The notes beneath the pieces were generated by a model that did no database searches, had not been told where the DNA came from, and was given only the letters and a program-made list of their open reading frames with translations. Source: CAWJMD01 sp963700925 (lineage in GTDB: Bacteria > Actinomycetota > Actinomycetes > Actinomycetales > CAWJMD01). Taken from it: a stretch of DNA of 64,000 nucleotides. Both the position numbers and the translations under genes were made by a program. Positions 33,700-42,568 of this stretch are shown piece by piece (position 1 is the first letter of the stretch; every line of letters begins with the position of its first letter). The stretch covers positions 4,216,001 to 4,280,000 of the forward strand of contig OY969553.1 in assembly GCA_963700925.1 (NCBI GenBank). Direction: 5' to 3'.

Positions 33700-35208
33700 A
33701 TGACCGCCAGCACCACGACACCGGCCACCCCGGCCTCGACCACTCCTCAGGTCGCGATCAACGACATCGGCTCGGCCGAGGACTTCCTCGCCGCCATCGA
33801 CGAGACGATCAAGTACTTCAACGACGGCGACATCGTCTCCGGCACCATCGTCAAGGTCGACCGCGACGAGGTCCTGCTCGACATCGGTTACAAGACCGAG
33901 GGCGTCATCCCGTCCCGCGAGCTCAGCATCAAGCACGATGTCGACCCCTCCGAGGTCGTCGGCGTCGGCGACGAGGTCGAGGCCCTGGTTCTCCAGAAGG
34001 AGGACAAGGAAGGCCGCCTGATCCTGTCCAAGAAGCGCGCACAGTACGAGCGCGCCTGGGGCACGATCGAGAAGATCAAGGAGGAGGACGGCGTCGTCAC
34101 CGGCACCGTCATCGAGGTCGTCAAGGGCGGCCTGATCCTCGACATCGGTCTGCGCGGCTTCCTGCCGGCCTCGCTCGTGGAGATGCGGCGCGTCCGCGAC
34201 CTCCAGCCCTACGTGGGCCAGCAGGTCGAGGCGAAGATCATCGAGCTCGACAAGAACCGCAACAACGTCGTGCTGTCGCGCCGTGCGTGGCTCGAGCAGA
34301 CCCAGTCGGCCGTGCGGATCAACTTCCTGAACACCCTGCAGAAGGGTCAGGTCCGTTCCGGCGTCGTGTCGTCGATCGTCAACTTCGGTGCGTTCGTCGA
34401 CCTCGGCGGCGTGGACGGTCTCGTGCACGTCTCCGAGCTGTCGTGGAAGCACATCGACCACCCCTCCGAGGTCGTCGAGGTCGGGCAGGAAGTCACCGTC
34501 GAGGTCCTCGACGTGGACATGGACCGCGAGCGAGTCTCCCTGTCGCTGAAGGCGACCCAGGAGGACCCGTGGCAGCAGTTCGCCCGCACCCACGCGATCG
34601 GGCAGGTCGTGCCGGGCAAGGTCACCAAGCTCGTCCCCTTCGGTGCGTTCGTGCGCGTCGAGGAGGGCATCGAGGGCCTGGTCCACATCTCGGAGCTCGC
34701 GGTGCGCCACGTCGAGATTCCCGAGCAGGTCGTTCAGGTCGGTGACGACATCTTCGTGAAGGTGATCGACATCGACCTCGAGCGTCGCCGCATCTCGCTC
34801 TCGCTGAAGCAGGCGAACGAGGGCGTGGACGCGACCAGCGAGGACTTCGACCCCTCGCTGTACGGCATGGCCCAGGAGTACGACGAGGGCGGCAACTACA
34901 AGTACCCCGACGGCTTCGACCCCGAGACGCAGGAGTGGCTCGAGGGCTACGACACCCAGCGCGAGGAGTGGGAGCGGCAGTACGCCGAGGCCCACGCGCG
35001 CTGGGAGGCGCACAAGAAGCAGGTCACCGACGCCGCCAAGGCGGAGGCCGAGGCCGGCACCGAGGGTGGCGAGTCCGCGTCCACCTCGTACTCGTCCGGC
35101 TCCGAGACCCCGGCCGCGGCCGCGGGCGCTCCCGCTGACGACGCCGAGGGCACGCTGGCCTCAGACGAGGCCCTCGCGGCTCTGCGCGAGAAGCTCACCG
35201 GCGGCTGA
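33700..35208 (+). CDS. rpsA: 30S ribosomal protein S1
   Basis: 502 aa RNA-binding protein that helps load mRNA on the 30S subunit. Four S1 (OB-fold) repeats are visible: starting about DGDIVSGTIVKVDRDEVLLDIGYKTEG, then EEDGVVTGTVIEVVKGGLILDIG, KGQVRSGVVSSIVNFGAFVDLGG and IGQVVPGKVTKLVPFGAFVRV. A low-complexity acidic tail of about 120 residues follows (rich in E, D, A, with many tyrosines and tryptophans at its start). Four domains plus tail is the normal actinobacterial form. The ATG at 33700 has GGAG 11 bases upstream. A strong terminator follows the gene. Confidence 0.97.
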   Translation: MTASTTTPATPASTTPQVAINDIGSAEDFLAAIDETIKYFNDGDIVSGTIVKVDRDEVLLDIGYKTEGVIPSRELSIKHDVDPSEVVGVGDEVEALVLQKEDKEGRLILSKKRAQYERAWGTIEKIKEEDGVVTGTVIEVVKGGLILDIGLRGFLPASLVEMRRVRDLQPYVGQQVEAKIIELDKNRNNVVLSRRAWLEQTQSAVRINFLNTLQKGQVRSGVVSSIVNFGAFVDLGGVDGLVHVSELSWKHIDHPSEVVEVGQEVTVEVLDVDMDRERVSLSLKATQEDPWQQFARTHAIGQVVPGKVTKLVPFGAFVRVEEGIEGLVHISELAVRHVEIPEQVVQVGDDIFVKVIDIDLERRRISLSLKQANEGVDATSEDFDPSLYGMAQEYDEGGNYKYPDGFDPETQEWLEGYDTQREEWERQYAEAHARWEAHKKQVTDAAKAEAEAGTEGGESASTSYSSGSETPAAAAGAPADDAEGTLASDEALAALREKLTGG

Positions 35209-35227
35209 GCCGAACCAGCTCAACGAG

Positions 35228-35270
35228 GAACGCCCCCCGACCACACACACGTGGCGGGGGGCGTTCTCGT
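35228..35270 (+). terminator. Intrinsic terminator of rpsA
   Basis: A 12-bp stem (GAACGCCCCCCG with CGGGGGGCGTTC) is extended, after a bulged A, by CCAC/GTGG around an ACACAC loop. CTCGTTCTCTC follows. It lies 20 bases after the rpsA stop. Confidence 0.9.
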
Positions 35271-35306
35271 TCTCTCGTGCGGTGTCTCAGCTTCGCTCGT
35301 GCGGAA

Positions 35307-35918
35307 TCAGCGCGGTGACGACAGGATGGGATCCCTCAGGTCGAGGAACGCCGGAGGACCAGCGCTGAGCGCGTCCATCTGAGCCATCTGCTCCTGCACC
35401 TCGGGCGGCATCTCCTTCTGCTCACCCTCGCGCGCCGCTTCCTCCGACGTGAAGTAGATCGCCATCGTCCACTCAGCGTCGTCGTGCGCGATCATCACGG
35501 TTCCCAGCATGTCCGGACGGAGGCTTGGCCAGTCGATCCCGCCGTCGTCCTGCATCAGCTCCCACCCGCGGTCGGGGTCGGTGCTCTTGCCCTGCATGAT
35601 CTGGACGAAGCCGGCGTCATTCAGGTCGCCGTACTCGTCGACCTGGACCTTCGTGCTGTCGCGGAAGGTGGGCTCGCCGTCGAACATCGTGGCGGTCTCC
35701 GTCCACCAGGCGTCCTGTTCTGGTCGCTCGCTGTTGCGACGCGCTTCTTCCTCCGACTCGAAGCGGGCGAGGGCCACGAAAGTGCCGTCGGCCGTCACTC
35801 CCGCCGTGGTCCCGAGATAGCCGATGGCCCCACCGGCTACGTCGGCGTTCCAGCGGTCGAGCGCCGCCTTGGCCTTCTCCGGGTCGGAGACCTTTCCCTG
35901 AATCACCTGGACGAACAT
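35307..35918 (-). CDS. Internally duplicated small protein (dimeric alpha-beta barrel type)
   Basis: 203 aa. Two similar halves start FVQVIQGKVSDPEKA (residue 2) and FVQIMQGKSTDPDRG (about residue 105). Each continues as a beta-alpha-beta unit with a strand like GTFVALARFESEEEAR or EWTMAIYFTSEEAAR. That pattern fits the ferredoxin-like dimeric alpha-beta barrel fold (antibiotic-biosynthesis-monooxygenase-like or EthD-like), with both halves fused. No catalytic residues can be named. The ATG at 35918 is preferred to upstream starts because GGAGG lies 5 bases before it. No operon partner. Confidence 0.75.
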   Translation of the reverse strand: MFVQVIQGKVSDPEKAKAALDRWNADVAGGAIGYLGTTAGVTADGTFVALARFESEEEARRNSERPEQDAWWTETATMFDGEPTFRDSTKVQVDEYGDLNDAGFVQIMQGKSTDPDRGWELMQDDGGIDWPSLRPDMLGTVMIAHDDAEWTMAIYFTSEEAAREGEQKEMPPEVQEQMAQMDALSAGPPAFLDLRDPILSSPR

Positions 35919-36033
35919 GCGTGCCTCCTTCATGCCGCACCCCGGCGGGGGCAGCACCCCGACGCTACGCCCGGCCGGGCGCCCCGTCGACGTCTCCGGC
36001 GAGAACATGCGACAACCTGCCGAGAACGGCGCC

Positions 36034-38805
36034 CTACCAGCGCACCAGCTTCCAGACCTCGGGTCGGGGCTCGCCTTCGACGCCGACCTCGGCGAAGATC
36101 GCGACGGCCAGCTTCAGGTGCCGCATCGCCTCCTCCGGTTCGCCCGCCGCGTGCAGGAGGTCGGCCAGGTTGTTGTGCAGGGCCGCCTCCCGGTGCCGGT
36201 CACCCTGCCTCGCGCACAGGTCCAGAGCGTCTCGGGTCAGCTGCAGCGCAGGGTCGAGGGCACCGGCTCTGCGGTGAACGAGGGCAAGGTTGTTGAGGAC
36301 GGCGACAAGCGCGCCGACGTCGCCGACCTGGTGGGCGAGGGCGCGACTGGTCTCCAGGTGCCGGAGGGCTTCGTCCCCTTCACCGCCCTCCCCGGCGAGC
36401 ATCCCCAGCAGGTTGTGGACCTGCCCCAGGGCCGCGGGGTCGTCAGCGTCCTCGGCCAGCAACAGCGCATCGTGCCCCAGGTCGCGGGCGCGGTCGCGGT
36501 CTCTCGCGGCGTGCGCGGCCAGGGCCAGGTCCGCGGTGATCCGTGCACGCGCCCCCAGCCGCTCGGGCGCAGTCGCCGACATCGCTGCCGTCAGGTGGGC
36601 TGCCGCCAGCGACCAGTCGCCTCGCCGGTGATGGACCTGCCCGAGCCGGTGCTCCAGCTCGCCCAGCTGTTCGGCGCTGCAGCGGGCGGCGGCGGTCTCG
36701 TAGCTCGTCACCGCCTGGGCGTAGTCGCCACCGAGCACCTGCAGGTCACCGACCGCGGCATGCAGCGTGCACGGGTCTGGATGGCCGAGCGCCAGCGCCG
36801 ACAGGAGGTGATCCATGGCCGTTGCGTTGGCGTGCACCGCCCGTGCCTCGTCCGCCGCCAGCGCGTGCGCCTGCGCGGCCTCGTCGTCGCGGCCTGCCAG
36901 CTCGAGGTGTCGGGCCGCAGCGGCGGCGGTGCGACTCAGCGCGGCGGCGGCCCTCCCGTGCAGGAGCCGGCGTCGCGCGGCACCCGTGTCGTCGTACACC
37001 AGCTGTCGCAGCTGATCGTGGCAGAAGTCGTAGCCGGAGTGCGCCTCCCGGACCAGCCCACGTCCGACCAGCTCCTCGATCGCGTCGACCGTCTCCTCCT
37101 CGGACCGGCCGCTGACCACCTGCACGGTGCGGGCATCGAACGAGCGGCCGATGACAGCGGCACCGGCGAGCACCTGCCGGGCGGTTTCGCCCACACCGTC
37201 GACCCGCCCACGCAGCACGTCTCGCACGCCGACCGGCACCGTCCACTCGCCGTCTTCCGGGCCTACGCCACGCAGGTACTCGACCAGCAGCAGCGGGTTT
37301 CCTTGGGTCGCGTCGTGCAGGCGCCGGGCGTGCTGCGCGTCGAGCGTGTCCGGTCTCATGGCCGCTGCGATGCGTGTCACCGCCTGCACGTCAAGGGGTT
37401 CCAGGCGTACGACCACTCCGCCGCCCGACCGGGCCGTGGCTGCGGCGGTGCGCCGAAGGGTGTTGTCATGGGGGGTCCGCCACGTCAGGACCACCAGCAG
37501 CGGGCGCCGCGCCAGCCGTCTCAGGCCGAAGGCCAGCAGAGCCAGGGTGGCCTCGTCGGCCCACTGCGCGTCGTCCAGGTGCAGGACGCCGGGGACGGGA
37601 CCGTCGGCCGCAGCCTCGAGTGCGTCCCAGACCGCCGACAGGAATCGTGCCTCTGCGCCGGGCCCTTCCAGCGGGGCGGCCTGGTCGGCGACGACGCCCT
37701 CCGCCACGCCAGCCACCAGCCGTCCCACGTCGCCCAGGACCCTCGGTGGCAGCGCGCTCAGGACCGTCGGGTCGGTCTGGAGCCGCGCCTTCAGCACGTC
37801 GACGACCGGCCCGTACGCGAGCGTGCCCTCGTCCTCGTAGGCCTGCGCCTGCAGCACCGCGCCACCACGTTCGGCGACCTGCGAGAGCAGCTCCTCGGCG
37901 AGGCGCGTCTTGCCGATCCCGGCCTCACCCTCGACGAGCACGACCCGCCCCTGCGGGCCGACGGACGCGTACCCCTCGAGCAGAGCGCGTAGCTCGGCCT
38001 CGCGTCCGACGAAGGGGATGGTCACGGGTGTCGCCGGCGGGAGCGGGGCGGTGGGTGGGGTGGCGTGCACCTCGCCGGACGCGATCGCCTCGTACAGCTC
38101 GGTGGTCTCGCGAAGTGGTGGCACCCCGAGCTCGCGGGACAGCGTCCGCACGCACTCGCGGTACTGACCGAGGGCCGACGCACGGTCACCCGCAGCCGCA
38201 TACAGCCGGATCAGAGCCCGATGGGCCGGCTCGGCGAGAGGGTCGAGCTCGAGCCACCGCCGGACGGTGCGCATGGCGCCGGCGGGGTCACCCGCCCTGT
38301 CGCGCACGTCGGCCAGCCGACCCAGGGCTCCCGTCAGCTCGAGCCGCAGCGCATGCGCCTCCGCGTCCGCCCATGCCTCGAACGCGGCCGAGTCGCGGAC
38401 GGCGAATCCCTCCAGGAAGTCGCCACCGAAGATGGCGACTGCCGCTTCGAGGTCACCGCTCCCGACCAGGTCGCGGAAGCAGTCGACGTCGACCTGCAGG
38501 CCTACCCCCTTGACCAGCCGGACGTGGTCGCGGTTGGCCTCGAGGTGCTCGGCTCCCACCGCTGAACGCAGGGTCGACAGCGTGCGGCGGAGCGCGCCCC
38601 GAGCGTGCTGGACGTCATGATCGGGCCACAGCAGGTCGGCCAGGAGGTCTCGCGGTCGCGGACGGTCCGACACAGCCAGGAAGGCGAGGACGGCGACCGC
38701 CTTGCGGGTGTCGAAGGTGACGGCGGTGCCGTCAGCCTCCACTCGCGGCGGGCCGAGCAGCTTCACCTCGATCACTGGCACCTCGTCACGCACCGGGCGG
38801 CGCAC
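36034..38805 (-). CDS. SARP-type transcriptional regulator with AAA and TPR domains
   Basis: 923 aa. Residues 10-100 form an OmpR-like winged-helix DNA-binding domain (KLLGPPRVEADGTAVTF, then ALRRTLSTLRSAVG). Residues 105-245 are the bacterial transcriptional activation (BTAD) domain. The central ATPase of the AAA_16/STAND type has Walker A at EGEAGIGKT (292-300) and Walker B around VLHLDDAQWADEATLALL. TPR repeats run from about residue 620 to the end (VLNNLALVHRRAGALDPALQ and similar). Start GTG at 38805 follows TACGGT by 6 bases. It is divergent from the five-paralogue signalling operon, 150 bases away, and may regulate it (inference). A LuxR-type helix-turn-helix is absent from its C-terminus. 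Confidence 0.88.
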   Translation of the reverse strand: MRRPVRDEVPVIEVKLLGPPRVEADGTAVTFDTRKAVAVLAFLAVSDRPRPRDLLADLLWPDHDVQHARGALRRTLSTLRSAVGAEHLEANRDHVRLVKGVGLQVDVDCFRDLVGSGDLEAAVAIFGGDFLEGFAVRDSAAFEAWADAEAHALRLELTGALGRLADVRDRAGDPAGAMRTVRRWLELDPLAEPAHRALIRLYAAAGDRASALGQYRECVRTLSRELGVPPLRETTELYEAIASGEVHATPPTAPLPPATPVTIPFVGREAELRALLEGYASVGPQGRVVLVEGEAGIGKTRLAEELLSQVAERGGAVLQAQAYEDEGTLAYGPVVDVLKARLQTDPTVLSALPPRVLGDVGRLVAGVAEGVVADQAAPLEGPGAEARFLSAVWDALEAAADGPVPGVLHLDDAQWADEATLALLAFGLRRLARRPLLVVLTWRTPHDNTLRRTAAATARSGGGVVVRLEPLDVQAVTRIAAAMRPDTLDAQHARRLHDATQGNPLLLVEYLRGVGPEDGEWTVPVGVRDVLRGRVDGVGETARQVLAGAAVIGRSFDARTVQVVSGRSEEETVDAIEELVGRGLVREAHSGYDFCHDQLRQLVYDDTGAARRRLLHGRAAAALSRTAAAAARHLELAGRDDEAAQAHALAADEARAVHANATAMDHLLSALALGHPDPCTLHAAVGDLQVLGGDYAQAVTSYETAAARCSAEQLGELEHRLGQVHHRRGDWSLAAAHLTAAMSATAPERLGARARITADLALAAHAARDRDRARDLGHDALLLAEDADDPAALGQVHNLLGMLAGEGGEGDEALRHLETSRALAHQVGDVGALVAVLNNLALVHRRAGALDPALQLTRDALDLCARQGDRHREAALHNNLADLLHAAGEPEEAMRHLKLAVAIFAEVGVEGEPRPEVWKLVRW

Positions 38806-38811
38806 GTGTGA

Positions 38812-38817
38812 ACCGTA
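38812..38817 (-). promoter_or_regulatory. -10 element of the SARP gene (leaderless type)
   Basis: On the minus strand TACGGT ends 6 bases before the GTG at 38805. The overlapping + strand octamer CCGTAACG occurs at 38813-38820 and again at 38838-38845, a direct repeat that could be a regulator site. Confidence 0.5.
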
Positions 38818-38955
38818 ACGCTCGCATCGAGGTCAGCCCGTAACGATTCCTGCACGCCGGAGGTCCACCGTCGCGGGAAACGCCCATCACGAGGCGTCGG
38901 GCAGCCCCATCCTGGTCTCGTCGGGGACCAGGCACGCACGCGAGCGAGGACGCAG

Positions 38956-40173
38956 GTGACGACGACGACACCGAGACGCCATGCCGTGTTGGCGTGGTCG
39001 CTGCTTGGAGTGTTCGTCGTCACGAGCAGCGCCGGGGTGGTGCTGCTCGCGCTGGTCCCGCCCGAGGCACTTCAGCGCGAGGGCGACTCACTGCTGCTGT
39101 CGGTGGCGTTCGTCGTCGTGCTTGCGGTGTTCGGGGTCGTGGGCGCGATCGTGGCGTCACGGCTGCCGGCGAACCCGGTCGGCTGGCTCTTCCTCGGGCT
39201 CGCGCTGATCGAGGGCTGGTACGAGCTGACCTATGGGTACACGCACTACTCGCTGGCCGTGGCCTCGCTGCCGGGTACGTCACTCACCGCGTGGGTGTCC
39301 AACTGGCTGAGCCCGCTGTCGCCCGTGCTGATCGGGCTGGCCTTCCTGTACTTTCCCGGCGGTCGGCTGGCTTCGCCGAGGTGGCGGCCCGTGAAGTGGT
39401 TGTGCATCCTCACGCTGATCCCGATCTTCGGCCACTACGGGCTCTCCCCGGGACCGATCGCCGAGTTCCCGTCGCTGCGCAACCCCTTCGGCGTGGAGGG
39501 CGCCCTCTTCCTTCGGCACCTGCCGGTGGATCCGCTGATCGCCCTGATTCTCGTGTCCGGCATGGCGGCCGTCGTCGTGAGGTTCCGTCGCGCGCAGGGA
39601 GTCGAGCGCCAGCAGCTCAAGTGGTTTGCGTGGTCGGCGGCGCTGCTTGCGTCTCTCCTGGTGGTGGTCTCCATCAGCGAGGCCCTCGTCGTCGAGCCGG
39701 TCGACGGCGTGGCCGGACAGATCGGCGGCCTGGTGTTCGCCGTGTTCCTGTGCGGCCTGCCCGTCTCGGCAGGGCTCGCAATCCTGCGGTACCGGCTCTA
39801 CGACGTGGACCTGGTGATCAACCGGACCCTGGTCTATGGCGCCTTGACGGCAACCCTCGCCCTGACCTATCTCGGTGGGGTTCTCCTGCTGCAGCTCTCG
39901 CTGAGGCACTGGACCTCCGAGTCGGATCTGGCAGTCGCCGGGTCGACCCTGGCGGTTGCGGCACTCTTCCGGCCCGCCCGTGCCCGGATCCAGGCCTTCG
40001 TTGACCACCGGTTCTACCGGCGGCGCTACGACGCGGGGCGGACCCTGGAGGCGTTCGGCCACCGACTGCGCGCCGAGCTCGACCTGGACGCTCTGGGCGA
40101 CGACCTGCGGGGCGTGGTGCGCGAAACGATGCAGCCGGCGCACATGGCGCTCTGGCTGCGGGCGGCGCGATGA
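38956..40173 (+). CDS. Kinase-less sensor-like membrane protein, paralogue 1 of 5
   Basis: 405 aa. Eight to nine hydrophobic segments, starting AVLAWSLLGVFVVTSSAGVVLL. Features shared with the next four genes are the PANPVGWLFLG loop, FPGGRL, the block RYRLYDVDLVINRTLVYGALTA, a cytoplasmic RIQAFVDHRFYRRRYDAGRTLEAFG helix, and the end MQPAHMALWLR. The same N-terminal and C-terminal pattern is known from standalone actinobacterial and chloroflexal membrane proteins and from histidine-kinase sensor halves. No kinase, phosphatase or ATPase domain is present. GTG start with GAGGA 5 bases upstream; the first gene of the operon. Its stop overlaps the next gene by 4 bases (ATGA). Confidence 0.78.
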   Translation: MTTTTPRRHAVLAWSLLGVFVVTSSAGVVLLALVPPEALQREGDSLLLSVAFVVVLAVFGVVGAIVASRLPANPVGWLFLGLALIEGWYELTYGYTHYSLAVASLPGTSLTAWVSNWLSPLSPVLIGLAFLYFPGGRLASPRWRPVKWLCILTLIPIFGHYGLSPGPIAEFPSLRNPFGVEGALFLRHLPVDPLIALILVSGMAAVVVRFRRAQGVERQQLKWFAWSAALLASLLVVVSISEALVVEPVDGVAGQIGGLVFAVFLCGLPVSAGLAILRYRLYDVDLVINRTLVYGALTATLALTYLGGVLLLQLSLRHWTSESDLAVAGSTLAVAALFRPARARIQAFVDHRFYRRRYDAGRTLEAFGHRLRAELDLDALGDDLRGVVRETMQPAHMALWLRAAR

Positions 40174-41369
40174 GCACGCGCACTGCGTCCGTGATCGCCT
40201 GGTCGCTCTGGGCGGTGTTCGTCGCGATGGTGGCGTGGATGCTCTGGGAGCTCACGCACGGCCGGGGAAGCTGGGACGAGGCGTTCATCGTGCTCGCCAT
40301 CGGCTACGCGACCGTAGCGGCACTGATCGTCTCGCGCCGACCGGACAACGCTGTCGGCTGGCTACTGCTCACGGTCTCGCTCACTCTCGCATTCGGCGGT
40401 CTCGCCGAGGTCTACGTCTTCGCGCCTCGCCCCGGCCGCCAGTGGGTCGGGTGGGTGAGCACCTGGTCGTGGCACGTCTGGCTGACGTTGACGGCCGTGT
40501 TCCTTCCCCTCGTGTTTCCGACGGGGCGGCTCGCGTCGAGGCGCTGGCGCCCGGTGTTGTGGCTCGGCGCCGTTTCACTGCTGCTCGGCGTCACCTCGAC
40601 GGCCCTGCGGCCAGGCGAGCTCGACATCGAGACCCGGGGGGTTGCCAACCCTTTCGGAGTCGGCGGCCCGGCGGCGGACGTGCTGGTGGTCGCTGAGTAC
40701 GGCTCGAGCGTCCTGCTCACCGGCTGCTTCATTCTCGCGGCGGCGTCGCTGGTCGTTCGGTTCCGACAGGCCGACGGGGCAGTGCGCCTGCAGCTGAAGT
40801 GGTTCGTCTTCGCCGGCCTCCTCACCGTGTTCGGTCTCGCACTGGCCATGGTCGAAGTCCTCAACGGTGAAGGCACCGTGTGGGCTCGATATGTCGGGGC
40901 AGTCGGCTGGTACACGTTCCTCATCGCCTGCATCGTCGCCGTCCCGCTGGCCACCGGGATCGCCATCCTGCGGCACCGGCTGTACGACATCGACCTGGTC
41001 ATCAACCGCACGCTGGTCTACGGCTCGTTGACCGCCGCGCTGGTGGCGACCTACTGGGTATCGGTCCTCTTCTTTCAGTTCGTGCTGCGGTCGCTCACGA
41101 CAAGTGAGTCGGATCTGGCCGTCGCCGGGTCGACCCTGGCGGTCGCGGCGCTGTTCCGTCCCGCCCGTGCTCGGATCCAGGCGTTCGTGGACCACCGGTT
41201 CTACCGGCAGCGCTACGACGCCGCACGCACCCTGGAGGGGTTCGGGGGCAGGCTGCGCGAGCAGCTCGACGTGTCCGCTCTGGCGGACGACCTGGGTGCC
41301 GTCGTGCGCGAGACGATGCAGCCCGCGCACGTGTCCGTGTGGCTGAGACCCACTGGGGGGAAACGGTGA
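40170..41369 (+). CDS. Kinase-less sensor-like membrane protein, paralogue 2 of 5
   Basis: 399 aa. Same architecture as its neighbours: VSRRPDNAVGWLLLTVSL, FPTGRLASRRW, RHRLYDIDLVINRTLVYGSLTA, RIQAFVDHRFYRQRYDAARTLEGFGG and the terminal MQPAHVSVWLR. Hydrophobic segments again number about eight. It overlaps both neighbours by 4 bases, so translation of the whole set is coupled. The external loop sequences differ between the paralogues, which is what one would expect if they respond to different inputs (inference). Confidence 0.78.
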   Translation: MSTRTASVIAWSLWAVFVAMVAWMLWELTHGRGSWDEAFIVLAIGYATVAALIVSRRPDNAVGWLLLTVSLTLAFGGLAEVYVFAPRPGRQWVGWVSTWSWHVWLTLTAVFLPLVFPTGRLASRRWRPVLWLGAVSLLLGVTSTALRPGELDIETRGVANPFGVGGPAADVLVVAEYGSSVLLTGCFILAAASLVVRFRQADGAVRLQLKWFVFAGLLTVFGLALAMVEVLNGEGTVWARYVGAVGWYTFLIACIVAVPLATGIAILRHRLYDIDLVINRTLVYGSLTAALVATYWVSVLFFQFVLRSLTTSESDLAVAGSTLAVAALFRPARARIQAFVDHRFYRQRYDAARTLEGFGGRLREQLDVSALADDLGAVVRETMQPAHVSVWLRPTGGKR

Positions 41370-42568
41370 CCCGCCGGCCGGAGGAGTCGACCTTCAGCGG
41401 CAGGCAGAGCGGTCACTCGGCCTGGACGCTCGGCGCCCTGGCGCTGGTGCCGATCGGTGCACCTCTCGTGGTCAGCGCGGTCTCAGGCGAGAGGATCGTG
41501 TTCGCCGACATGCTGGTCACCGCCCTCGCGATCGTGTTCTCGGTCGTCGGCGCCCTGATCGCGTCGCGGCAGCCGGCGAACGCGATCGGGTGGATCCTCC
41601 TCGGGACCTCAGTCGCAACCGGGCTGGGCAGCCTGTCCCACGTGTACGTCGAGTACCGGGTCGATCATGCGGCGATCACCAGTCTCACCGGGGCCGCGGC
41701 CGTCTACTCGAACGTCTCGTGGGTCCCGTTCATCCTCGTCCCGCCCACCTTCCTCCTCCTGCTCTTCCCCGACGGCCGCCTGCTCTCGCGGCGCTGGCGC
41801 GTGGTGGCCTGGGCTGCGGCAGCGGGGATCACCGGCACTTTTGCGGCAGAGGCGATGCGGCCGGGGCCGCTGGCGGACTTTCCCGAGATCACCAACCCGT
41901 ACGGGCTCTCGGGTTGGTTCGTGCCGACCCTGGAGGTGGTCGGAGGCCTGACCCTGATGGCCTCTCTCGTTGGCTGCGCCTCCTCGCTGGTCGTCCGCTA
42001 CCGTCGTGCGGCAGGGCAGGAGCGCGAGCAGGTCAAGTGGCTGGCGCTGGCGGGAGGCGTTGCAGCCGTGGTGGTTCCGGTGGCGTCGCTCGGCTCCGGA
42101 GTGTGGGGTCCGGAGGTGACGAACGCCGCGAGCATGATCGCGGTACTCGGGCTGCCGGTGGCTGCGGGTGTGGCGATCCTTCGCCACCGGCTCTACGACA
42201 TCGATCTCGTGATCAACCGAACGCTGGTCTACGGCTCGCTGACGGCCGCCCTGCTGGCCACGTACGCGGGTTCGGTTCTCCTGCTTCGGCGTGTGCTGCC
42301 GCCGGTGGCCAGCGACTCCGACCTCGCGGTCGCGGTCTCGACGCTCGCGGTCGCGGCGCTCTTCCGTCCCGTCCGTCGTCGCATCCAGGCCTTCGTCGAC
42401 CGGCGCTTCTACCGCCGCAGGTACGACGCTGCACGCACCCTGGAGGCGTTCGGGGGCAGGCTGCGAGAGGAGCTCGATGTCTCCGTCCTGGCCGACGACC
42501 TGGGAGTGGTCGTGAGCGAGACGATGCAGCCTGCGCACGTGTCAGTCTGGCTCAGGAGCGCACCATGA
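41366..42568 (+). CDS. Kinase-less sensor-like membrane protein, paralogue 3 of 5
   Basis: 400 aa with GTG start overlapping the previous stop (GTGA). SRQPANAIGWILLGTSVATG, FPDGRLLSRRW, RYRRAAGQEREQVKWLALAGG, RHRLYDIDLVINRTLVYGSL and RIQAFVDRRFYRRRYDAARTLEAFGG match the set; it ends MQPAHVSVWLRSAP. The last 301 bases are nearly identical to those of paralogue 4, including the position of the overlapping stop and start, which points to recent duplication or gene conversion. Confidence 0.78.
   Translation: MTRRPEESTFSGRQSGHSAWTLGALALVPIGAPLVVSAVSGERIVFADMLVTALAIVFSVVGALIASRQPANAIGWILLGTSVATGLGSLSHVYVEYRVDHAAITSLTGAAAVYSNVSWVPFILVPPTFLLLLFPDGRLLSRRWRVVAWAAAAGITGTFAAEAMRPGPLADFPEITNPYGLSGWFVPTLEVVGGLTLMASLVGCASSLVVRYRRAAGQEREQVKWLALAGGVAAVVVPVASLGSGVWGPEVTNAASMIAVLGLPVAAGVAILRHRLYDIDLVINRTLVYGSLTAALLATYAGSVLLLRRVLPPVASDSDLAVAVSTLAVAALFRPVRRRIQAFVDRRFYRRRYDAARTLEAFGGRLREELDVSVLADDLGVVVSETMQPAHVSVWLRSAP
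42268..42568 (+). repeat. 301-bp near-identical segment, copy 1 (copy 2 at 43533-43833)
   Basis: The 3' ends of paralogues 3 and 4 align without gaps over 301 bases with about 15 differences by my count (about 95%), most of them in the last half. The rest of the two genes is much less similar. Confidence 0.9.

Noticed and set aside
41590..42564. Upstream extension of paralogue 4 giving a 747-residue protein
   Set aside because: The extension lies inside paralogue 3 in another frame and is Arg/Gly-rich; the ATG at 42565 gives a normal family start and a 4-base overlap.
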